64,000 bases of DNA from Streptomyces sp. Tu 3180 (lineage in GTDB: Bacteria > Actinomycetota > Actinomycetes > Streptomycetales > Streptomycetaceae), in assembly GCF_009852415.1 (NCBI RefSeq), contig NZ_WOXS01000002.1:7356001-7420000 (forward strand), read 5' to 3'. Shown here one piece after another: positions 54,301-64,000 of this stretch. The position numbers and the translations under genes were made by a program. The stretch's first letter is position 1; each line of letters opens with the position of its first letter. The notes under the pieces are model-generated. The model did no database searches, was not told the origin of the DNA, and saw only the letters and a program-made list of their open reading frames with translations.

Positions 54301-57300
54301 ACCGTCAGCGGCAAGGTCGACCGGCGCGCCCTGCCCGCCCCCGACCCCGACGGCGGCGAGCGCGAAAGGGAGTTCGTCGCCCCGCGCACCCCCGGGGAGG
54401 AGACCCTCGCCCGCATCTGGGCCGAGGTGCTGGGCGCGCGCCGGGTCGGCGTGACCGACAACTTCTTCGAGCTGGGCGGCGACTCCATCCTCAGCATCCA
54501 GGCCGTCTCCCGCGCCCGCGCGGCGGGCCTGCACCTGACCTCGCGGGACGTCTTCCGCCACCAGACCGTCGCCGACCTCGCCGCCGCGGCGTCCGCGCGC
54601 ACCGCCGCGGTGCCCGCGCCCCGCCGGCCGCGCGAGGGGGGACCGGCGCCGCTGACGCCGGTCCAGGAGTGGTTCTTCGCCGCGCACGGCCCGCTGCGGC
54701 ACTTCAGCATGTCGATGCTGCTGGACCTGCCCCGCGACCTGGACGAGCCGGCCCTGGAGCGCGCCCTGGAGGCCCTGGTCGCCCACCACCCCGCGCTGCG
54801 CACCCGTTTCCTCCGCTCCGGGGACACCTGGCGCCAGCACCCCGGCGAGGGCCCGGCCACCGGGCTGCTCACCCGCCACGACCTCTCCCGCGCCGCCGAC
54901 CCGGCCACCGCCCGCGAGGAGGCCGCCGGGGCCGCCCGCGCCGCCCTGGACCCGGAGGCCGGGGCCCTGCTGCGGGCCGCCCTGCTGTCCCGCCCCGGCG
55001 AGCGCCCCCAGCTCTTCCTGACCGCCCACCACCTGGCGGTGGACAGCGTCTCCTGGCGCGTCCTGCTCGCCGACCTCGACCAGGCCTACCGGCAGGCGGC
55101 CCGGGGCGGGACGGTCCGGCTGGAGCCCGTCCCCACGGCGTTCGCCGACTGGGCCGCGCACCTGTCCCGCCGGGTGCGCGCCGGCGACCTCGACGCCGAC
55201 CTGCCGCACTGGACGGCCGAGGCCGCCGAGCCCCGCACCCCGCTGCCCGTGGACCGCCCCGGCACCCCGCTCGCCGGCTCGGTCCGCACCCTGCGCACCC
55301 GCGTGGACCGCGCCACCACCGACGCCCTGCTGCGCCGGGTGCCCGCGGTCTACCGCACCCAGGTCAACGACGTGCTGCTCAGCGCGCTGAGCAGGGTCCT
55401 CGCCGACTGGACGGGCACCGAACGGGTGACCGTCGCCCTGGAGGGCCACGGCCGCGAGGACGACACGCTGGACCTGTCCCGCACGGTGGGCTGGTTCACC
55501 GCCCAGTACCCCGTCACCCTGGCGCCCGCCGGGCCGTCCGACGCGCCCGACTGGGGTGCCACCCTCAAGGCGGTGAAGGAGCGCCTGCGGGCCGTCCCCC
55601 GGCACGGCCTGAGCTACGAGGCACTGGCCCGCCTCGGCTCGCCCGACCCGGCCGCCCGCGCCCTGCGGGACCTGCCGCTGCCGCAGGTCTGCTTCAACTA
55701 CCACGGCCAGTGGGAGGCCGGCGGCGGGCGGGACTTCGCCCCGGCGGACGAGGCACCCGGCCGCGACGTCGCCGCCGACGAGCCGCCGGCCCACCTGCTG
55801 GACATATCCGCCGTGGTCGCCGGCGGCGAACTGGAGATCACCTGGCACTACAGCGACCGGGTGCACGACGAGGACACCGTCCGCGCCCTCGCCGACGGCA
55901 TGACCCGCGCGCTCGCCGCGATCGCCGAGCACTGCGCCCGCCCCGGCGCGGGCGGCCGCACCCCGTCCGACTTCCCGCTGGCCCGCCTCGACCAGGACCG
56001 CCTGGACCGGCTGGTCGGCGACGGGCGGGACGTGGAGGACGTGCTGCCGCTGACCCCGCTCCAGGAGGGCATGCTCTTCCACCGGCTGGTCGGCGGCCCC
56101 GACGACGTCTACGTCGACCAGGCGGCGCTCCTGCTGGACGGCGTCGCCGACCCGCACGCCCTCGCCGCGGCCTGGCAGCGCGTCGCCGACCGCACGCCCG
56201 CCCTGCGCACCTGCGTGGTCTGGGAGGACGTGCCGGTGCCCCTCCAGGTCGTGCGCCGGGACGTGCGGGTGCCGGTGACCCACCTCGACTGGCGCGACCT
56301 GGACGAGCCCGGGCGTGCCGAGCGCCTCGCCCGGCTGCGGGCCGACGACCTGGCCCGCGGCATCGACCTCGCCGCCGCGCCGCTGATGCGGCTGACCCTG
56401 GTCCGGCTGCCCGACGCGCGGCTGCACCTGCTGTGGACCTCCCACCACCTGATCCTGGACGGCTGGAGCCTGGCCCAGGTGCTGACCGAGGTGTTCGAGG
56501 AGTACGCGGCCCTCACCGCGGGCGCCGAACCCCGGCCGCCGGTGCGGCGTCCCTTCGGCGACTACGTGCGCTGGCTCGCCGAGCAGGACCCGGACGCCGC
56601 CCGCGCCCACTGGCAGGGCGTCCTCGCGGGTTTCGCCACCCCCACCCCGCTGCCCGCCGACCGCTCCCTGCGCGAGGCCCACCTGGCCCGCTCCGCGGAC
56701 GTGCACACGGCCGGCCTGGACGACGCGGCGTCGGCCCGGCTGGCGCGCACCGCGCGCGAGGCCGGACTCACCCTCAACACGGTCGTGCAGGGCGCCTGGG
56801 CGCTGCTGCTGGCCCGGTACGCCGCCGAGGACGACGTGGTGTTCGGCACCACCGTCTCCGGCAGGCCCGACGACCTGCCCGGCGTCGAGTCCATGGTGGG
56901 CATGTTCATCAACACCGTGCCCACCCGGGTGCGCGTCGACGCCGGGCGCACGGCGGGGGCGTGGCTGCGGGACCTGCAGGACGCCCAGGCCGAGTCGAGA
57001 CGGTACGCGGCCGTGTCGCTGGCCGAGCTGACGCAGCTGAGCGACGTGCCGTCCGGCAGCCCGCTCTTCCACAGCATGGTCGCCTTCGAGAACTACCCCT
57101 TCGACGAGGCCCGCACGGCCGGCTCCGGGGTGCGCCTGGCCGAGGTGACCTCCCGCGACGCCACCAACTACCCGCTCGTCCTGCGCGCGTACCACGGCGA
57201 ACGCCTCGGCTTCGACCTCGCCTACGACCCCGCCCTGTTCGACGCGGCGACCGTCCGCGCGCTCGCCGGCCGGCTGTGCCTGCTGCTCACGGAGATGGCC

Positions 57301-60300
57301 GACGGCCCCGACCGGCCGCTGCGCGCCCTGGCCTGGACGACGGAGGAGGAACGGCGGACGCTCACCGGCTGGGACGGCACCGAACGGGGCCGCCCCGACG
57401 AGACCCTGGTGGACCTGTTCGAGGCGCAGGCCGCCCGCACGCCCGGCGCGGTCGCCGTCACCTGCGGGACCGAGCGCCTGGACTACGCGACGCTCGACGC
57501 CCGGGCCGGCCGGCTCGCCCACCGGCTCGCCGAACTCGGCGCCGCGCCCGAGCGGTTCGTCGCCCTCGCGCTGCCCCGCTCCTGCGACCAGGTCGTCGCG
57601 GTCCTCGCCGTGCTGAAGACCGGCGCGGCCTACCTGCCGATCGACCCGGCCTCGCCCGCCGAACGCGTCGGCCGGCTGCTCGCCGACGCCGCCCCGGTGA
57701 CACTGGTGACCACGACCGGCACGGCGGCCCGCGCCGACGGCACCGGCGTGCCCGTCCTCCTCCTCGACGACCCGGGCGTCCAGGCCGACCTCGCCCGCCG
57801 CCCGGACACCGGCCCCGCCCCGGCCCGCCGGCCGCTGCCGGAGAGCCCCGCCTACGCCATCTACACCTCCGGCTCCACCGGCCGCCCCAAGGGCGTGGTG
57901 ATCCCGCACGCCAACGTGGTGCGGCTGTTCACCCGCACCAGCCACTGGTTCCGCTTCGGCGCGGACGACGTGTGGACGATGTTCCACTCCTACGCGTTCG
58001 ACTTCTCCGTGTGGGAGCTGTGGGGCCCGCTGCTGCACGGCGGCCGGCTCGTCGTCGTGCCCGACGAGACCGCCCGCTCCCCGGAGGACTTCCTGCGCCT
58101 GCTGGCGGACGAGCAGGTCACCGTCCTCAACCAGACGCCGTCCGCGTTCTACCCGCTGATCCGCGCGGACGCCGAGCACCCGGAGACCGGCGCGCGCCTC
58201 GCGCTGCGCACGGTGGTCTTCGGCGGCGAGGCCCTGGACACCGGCCGGCTCGCCGGCTGGTGGACGCGCCACCCGGCCTCCGCGCCGCGGCTGGTCAACA
58301 TGTACGGCATCACCGAGACCACCGTGCACGTCACCCACGCCCCGCTCGACCCCGCCGCCGGCGCCGACGGCCCCGCCAGTCCCATCGGCGCGGCCATCCC
58401 GGACCTGCGGGTGTACGTGCTCGACGCGGACCTGGCGCCCGTGCCGCCCGGCGCCACCGGCGAGATGTACGTGGCGGGCGAGGGCCTGGCCCGCGGCTAC
58501 CTCGGCCGTCCCGGCCTCACCGCCACCCGCTTCCTCGCCGACCCGTTCGGACCGGCCGGCGGCCGCATGTACCGCACGGGCGACCGGGCGAGGTGGCGGG
58601 CCGACGGCACGCTGGAGTACCTGGGCCGCGCGGACGCCCAGGTGAAGATCCGCGGCTACCGCATCGAGCCCGGCGAGATCGAGGCGGCCCTGCACGCCCA
58701 CCCCGGCGTCGCCGAGGCCGCGGTCGGCGTGTTCGAGGACGCCTCCGGGACCCGCCGGCTCGCGGCGCACGTCGTCGGCTCCGGCGGCGCCGCCCCCGCG
58801 GCGGCCGAACTGCGCGCCCACCTGGAGCGCCTGCTGCCCGCCCACATGGTGCCCGCCGCCTACGTGCCGATGGACGCGCTGCCGCTCACCGTCAACGGCA
58901 AGCTCGACCGGCGCGCGCTGCCCGCGCCGGGACCGGACGGCCACGCCGCCGGCACCGACCGGACACCGCCGCGCACCCCCGCCGAACGGCTGGTCGCCGC
59001 CGCCTGGGCGGACGTGCTGGGGGTCGGGGAGGTGCACGCCGGCGACGACTTCTTCGCGCTCGGCGGCGACTCCATCCTCGCCGTCCGCGTCACCGCCCGG
59101 CTGCGCGCCGCGTTCGGCCCCGACGTCTCCCCGAGGCTGCTGTTCACCCGCCCCACGGTGGCCGCCCTGGCCGCCGAGCTCGGTGAACCGGCCGGCGACC
59201 CGTCCGCCCCGCGGGACGACGCGATACCGGCGACCGCCGCGGGGACCCCGGCGCCGCTGTCGTACGCCCAGCAGCGCCTGTGGTTCCTCGACCGGTTCGA
59301 GCCCGGCAGCACCGAGTACACGACGCTGTCCGCGCTCCGCCTGCGCGGCCCGCTCGACGAGGACGCCCTGCGCACCGCGCTGGACGGCCTGGTCGCCCGG
59401 CACGAGGCGCTGCGCACCACCTTCGCCGAACAGGACGGACGGGCCCGGCAGCTGGTGCACCCGCCGCACCGGGTCGACCTGCCCGTGGACGACCTCACCA
59501 CCGCCCCGGACGCGCGGGCGGCACTGGACGCGCTGCTGGAGCGCGAGGCCGCCACGCCCTTCGACCTGAGCACCGGGCCGCTGCTGCGCGCCCGGCTGGC
59601 CGGCCTGGCCGCCGACGAGCACGTTCTCGTCCTCGCCGTCCACCACATCGTCACCGACGGCTGGTCGCTCGGCGTCCTCGGCCGGGACCTGGGCGAGCTG
59701 TACGCCGCGGCACACGAGGGCCGCGGCCCCCGGCTGCCGGAGCTGCCCGTCCGGTACGCCGACCACGCCGCCTGGCAGCGCGCCCGCACCGACCACGTCG
59801 AGCGGGACCTCGCCCACTGGCGCGAGGTGCTGGACGGAGTGCCCCCGCTGGAGCCGCCGACCGACCGGCCGCGTCCCGCCGTACGGGGCCGGGACGGCGC
59901 GCTGGTGACCTTCGCCCTGCCCGCCGGGCTGACCGACCGGCTGCGCGAGCTGGGCCGGGAGGCCGACGCCACCCTGTACATGACGCTGCTGACCGCCTGC
60001 ACGGCCCTGCTGTCCCGCTGGGCCGACCAGGACGACTTCGCCGTCGGCACCGTCACCGCGGGCCGCGAGCGCCCCGAACTGCACGACGTGGTCGGCATGT
60101 TCGTGAACACGCTGGTGCTGCGCAACCGGGTGCGCCCCGGCACGTCGTTCCGCGCGCTGCTGGAGCAGGTGCGCTCCACCGTCCTGGACGCGTTCGCCCA
60201 CCAGGACGTGCCCTTCGAGCGGCTGGTGGACGCCCTCCAGCCCGAGCGGGACACCAGCCGCACCCCCCTGTTCCAGGTCATGGTCGCCCTGCACAACCTG

Positions 60301-63300
60301 GGCGCCGAGGCCCCGGCGCTCCCGGGCCTGGAGGCCGAGCCGGTCACCCCGCCGGTCCGGCACGCCACGTTCGACCTGGCCTTCGACTTCGTGGAGGGCG
60401 ACGGCGGCGTCACCGGCCACCTGGAGTACGACACCGCCCTGTTCGACGAGGACACCGTCCGGACCCTGGCCGCCCGCCTGCGGCTGCTGCTGGAGGCCGC
60501 CGCGCAGGACCCGGGCCGGGACGTGCGGGCGCTGGAGCTGATGACCGCCGACGAGCGGCGCCGGGTGCTCCACGACTGGCAGGGGCCGCGGCTCGCGGTC
60601 CCGGCGACCACCTTCCCCGCCCTGTTCGAGGCGCAGGCCGCCCGCACCCCGCGCGCCACCGCCCTGGTGGCCCGGGACGCCACGCTGGACTTCGCCGCCC
60701 TCAACGAGCGCGCCAACCGGCTCGCCCACCACCTGATCGCCCACGGCGCCGGCCCCGAGCGGACGGTCGCCGTACGGCTGCCGCGCACCTCCGGCCTGAT
60801 GGTGTCGCTGCTCGCCGTCGCCAAGGCGGGCGGCACCTTCCTCTTCCTCGACCCCGGCCTGCCCGAGGAGCGCGTCGCCCGCCTCCTCGCGGACGCGGCA
60901 CCGCACACCGTGCTGGCCGAGGGCGCACTGCGCGCGGTGGAGTGGGACCGGCTGCCCGCCCACGACCCCACCGACCGCGACCGCCCGGCCCCGCTGCGCC
61001 CGGACCACGCCGCCTACATCGTCTACACCTCCGGCTCCACCGGCCTGCCCAAGGGCGTCGTCGTCGAACACCGCCAGCTGGTCAACCTCTGCCACGACCA
61101 CCGCGAAGGGATCGTCGCGCCGCACACCGCCCACGGGCGGCGGCTGCGCGCCGCGCTCAGCGCCTCGTTCTCCTTCGACACCTCCTGGGAGGGGCCGCTG
61201 CTGCTCGCCCTCGGGCAGGAGGTCCACCTCGTCGACGAGGACGTGCGCCTGGACCCGGAGGCGTTCTGCGCCCAGGTCGCCGAACGCGGCCTGGACCTGG
61301 TGAACGTCACCCCGTCCTTCCTGCGCGAACTCACCGCCGCCGGACTCCTCGCCCCCGGCCGCCACCACCCGCGCGTCCTGCTGGTCGGCGGCGAGGCGAC
61401 GGGCTCCGACACCTGGCGGGAGCTGTGCGCGGCCGACGGGCTCGGCGTCACCGCGTACAACGTGTACGGGCCCACCGAGTGCACCGTCGACGCCACCTAC
61501 GGGCCCGTCACCGACCATCCGGACCGGCCGGTCGTCGGGCGTCCCGGCCGCAACCTGCGCGCCCACGTCCTCGACGGCGCCCTGCGCCCGGTGCCGCCCG
61601 GCGTGCCCGGCGAGCTGTACCTCGCCGGCGCCCAGGTGGCCCGCGGCTACCTGAACCGGCCCGGCCTGACCGCGTCGCGCTTCGTCGCCGACCCGTTCGG
61701 CGCGCCGGGGGAGCGGATGTACCGCACCGGCGACCGCGCCCGCTGGAACGAGCGGGGGCTGCTGGAGTTCCTGGGCCGCGCCGACGAGCAGATCAAGATC
61801 CGCGGCTTCCGCGTCGAGCCCGGCGAGGTCGAGGCCGCGCTGCTCGCCCACCCGGACGTGGCCGAGGCCGTCGTGACGGCCCGCGAACACGCGGGCCGGC
61901 TCATGCTCGTGGCGTACCTGGTGCCCGCCGGGGACTCCGCCCCGGCCGCCGACGCGCTGCGCCTCGCGCTCCGGCGCACCCTGCCGGACCACATGGTGCC
62001 GGCGGCGTTCGTCCCGCTGGCGCGGATCCCCCGCACCAGCAGCGGCAAGACCGACCGGCGCGCCCTGCCCGCCCCGCCCGCGCAACCGGACCCCGCCACG
62101 GCGTACGTGGCGCCGCGCCCCGGCACCGAGGAGACACTGGCCGCGATCTGGGCGGACGTCCTGCGGGCCGAACGGGTGGGCGCGCGGGACAACTTCTTCG
62201 CGCTCGGCGGCGACTCCATCCTCAGCATCCAGATCGTCTCCCGGGCCCGCCGGGCCGGACTGGCGCTGACCACCAAGGACGTCTTCCGCCACCAGACCGT
62301 CGCCGAACTCGCCCTGCACGTCACCGAGGCGGCCCCCGCGGCCGCGGCGGACGCGCCCGCGCCCGCCGAGGCGCCGCTCACCCCGATCCAGCGCTGGTAC
62401 CTCGACGGCCGCCGCCCCGGCGACCCGCTGCGCTTCACCATGTCGCAGCGGATCGAACTGGCCCCCGGAACCGACCTGTCCGCCCTGCGGTCCGCCGTGG
62501 ACGCCCTGGTCCGCCACCACCCGGCCCTGCGCACCCGCTTCCGCCGCACCGACGACGGCTGGTGCCAGGAGGTCCTGCCGGACGTCCCCGACGGCGTCCT
62601 CACCCACCACGACCTGACCGGTCCGGACGGCCCCGCACTGGAGGCCGAGGTGGCGCGCGCGGCGGACGAGGCGAGGGCGTCCCTCGACCCGGCCGAGGGC
62701 CGGGTGGCGCGCGTCCTGCTCCTCGACCGCGGCCCGGACCTGCCCGCACAGCTCCTGTTCACCGTTCACCACCTGGTCGTCGACGGCGTCTCCTGGCGGA
62801 TCCTGCTGGCCGACCTGGAGACCGCCCACCGCTGCGCCGCGGCCGGACGCCCCGTCGACCTGCCCCCGGCCACCACCGCGTACGGGCACTGGGCGGCCCG
62901 GCTCCAGGCACACACCCGCTCCGGCGCCCTGGACGGCGACCTCGCCCACTGGGAGCGCACCGCGGCGGCCCCCGCCGGCCTGCCCGCGGGCCGGCCCGGC
63001 CCCAACACCCACGGCACCGCCGCCACGGTCACCGTGGAGCTGGAGCCGGAGACGACCGAGGCCCTGCTGCGCCGGGTCCCGGAGGTCTACCGCACCCAGG
63101 TCAACGACGTGCTGCTCAGCGCCCTCGGCCGCACCCTGGCCCGCTGGTGCGGCCGCGACACCGTGCTGGTCGGCGTGGAGGGCCACGGCCGCGAGGACCT
63201 CTTCGACGACGTGGATCTCTCCCGGACGGTCGGCTGGTTCACCGCCGAGTTCCCCCTCGCGCTGGGCGTCGACCCCGGCGCCGGCTGGCACGACACCCTG

Positions 63301-64000
63301 CGCTCGGTCAAGGAGCAGCTGCGCGCGGTGCCCCTGCACGGGCTGAGCCACGGCGCGCTGCGCCACCTGCTGCCCGGCAGCCCGCTGGCCGGCGCCCCCG
63401 CGCCGCAGGTCGGCTTCAACTACCACGGCCAGTGGGACACCGGCGGAGGCCGAGGCGGCCTCTACGGCACCGCCCTGCCCCCGGCCGGCTCCGACACCGA
63501 CCCCGACGCCCCCCGCCCCTACCTGCTGGACGTCACCGGCGTGGTCCAGGGCGGCCGCCTCGAACTCGGCTGGACCTACCCGCCGGCCGTCTACGACGAG
63601 TCCACCGTCCGCGCCCTCGCCGAGGAGACGTGCGGGGCGCTGCGCGAGATCGCGGCCCACTGCGCCCGCCCGGACGCGGGCGGCCGCACCCCGTCGGACT
63701 TCCCCTCGCCGGGCTCGGCCAGAGCGAGCTGGACCGCCTCGTGGGCGACGGCCGGCACGTGGCGGACGTCCTGCCGCTGACCCCCCTTCAGGCCGGGATG
63801 CTCTTCCACGGCCTGGTGGACACGGCGGGCGCCTACTTCGACCGGACGGCCGTACGGCTGTCCGGGGTGAGCGACCCGCGGGCCTTCGCCGCGGCCTGGC
63901 AGCAGGTCGCCGACCGCACCGAGGCCCTGCGCACCAGCGTCCACTGGCAGGGCCTGCCCCACCCGGTCCAGGTCGTCCACCACCGGGCCGAACTGCCCGT
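51394..64000 (+). CDS. Nonribosomal peptide synthetase NRPS2, modules 6-8 and start of module 9 (partial, with an apparent one-base frameshift)
   Basis: It starts 13 bases after NRPS1 with a short helical docking segment (LPQDLQEALRRRLAG). Landmarks by approximate residue: C6 (HHIVTDG 178, LCL type), A6 634, T6 1027, E6 1211; C7 (HHLILDG 1684, DCL type), A7 2153, T7 2556; C8 (HHIVTDG 2750, LCL type), A8 3208, T8 3605, E8 3792; then C9. Specificity residues: A6 DTEDMGFVD and A8 DTENLGVVD (acidic pocket, basic amino acid likely); A7 DFWNVGMVH, the threonine code. The frame breaks at the four-C run 63702-63705; one more C gives TPSDFPLAGLGQSELDRL, and C9 then reads on (LTPLQAGMLFHGL) to the window edge. 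C-domain subtypes agree with epimerase positions. The gene continues off the right edge, so release domain and peptide length are unknown. Confidence 0.94.

Noticed and set aside
47248..55050. Epimerase motifs HHLVVDA (E4) and HHLAVDS (E6) as inactivating changes
   Set aside because: Epimerization domains conserve HHxxxDxxSW, and both have VSW after the variable position; the DCL type of the following C domains supports active epimerases.
33432..63660. Giant open frames of about 6,000 and 4,100 codons antisense to the NRPS genes
   Set aside because: They arise from the extreme third-position GC bias, are composed of Arg/Gly/Val-rich low-complexity sequence and show no domain, while the sense strand carries perfect NRPS motifs throughout.

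Overview
The DNA is GC-rich throughout, with strong G/C bias at third codon positions, GTG starts, stop/start overlaps of one to four bases and typical actinomycete families (PcaV, monocupin QueD, cobalamin riboswitches, very large NRPS genes). I infer a Streptomyces or close relative. The window looks chromosomal and holds two unrelated blocks. No rRNA, tRNA, insertion sequence or CRISPR array was seen.

Block 1 (about 1-17,500) is an aromatic and flavonoid catabolic region. At the left edge is a leftward protocatechuate operon, pcaI-pcaJ-pcaF-pcaH-pcaG, with the first codons of pcaB at base 21. It is divergent from its MarR-type regulator pcaV. Then come pobA (4-hydroxybenzoate to protocatechuate), an IclR-type regulator, and a tight five-gene leftward operon: queD (monocupin quercetin 2,3-dioxygenase), two small XapX/DUF1427 membrane proteins, an amidohydrolase-2 family decarboxylase-like enzyme and an alpha/beta hydrolase. 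This operon is divergent from an AraC-type regulator. Next are an MFS transporter, a divergent TetR-type regulator, a GH78 alpha-L-rhamnosidase and a GH1 beta-glucosidase. Together these genes could take a flavonol glycoside such as rutin through deglycosylation, ring cleavage, depside hydrolysis and decarboxylation to protocatechuate, then into the beta-ketoadipate pathway. The individual calls are strong; the combined route is inference.

The middle (17,500-28,400) holds a leftward operon under a cobalamin riboswitch (GHMP kinase, PLP-dependent enzyme, ATP-grasp ligase). It is followed by a ferric-reductase-like membrane protein, a second cobalamin riboswitch in front of a [2Fe-2S] thioredoxin-like protein, a Tat-exported FAD amine/L-amino-acid oxidase, a CASTOR/POLLUX-type ion channel, and a VOC-family protein.

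Block 2 (28,400 to the right edge) is the left part of a nonribosomal peptide cluster. It has a type II thioesterase, an 830-base non-coding region, a P450, a PBP-type serine hydrolase that could act as a trans offloading cyclase, NRPS1 (five modules, A-first) and NRPS2 (three modules plus the start of a ninth condensation domain, running off the window). Epimerase positions and condensation-domain subtypes agree with each other and predict L-D-D-D-L-D-L-D for residues 1-8, with Thr at position 7 and probably basic residues at 6 and 8.

Four genes (pcaF, the PLP enzyme, the ion channel, NRPS2) are each broken by what looks like one missing base, mostly in a C or G run. This suggests uncorrected assembly indels rather than four real pseudogenes.
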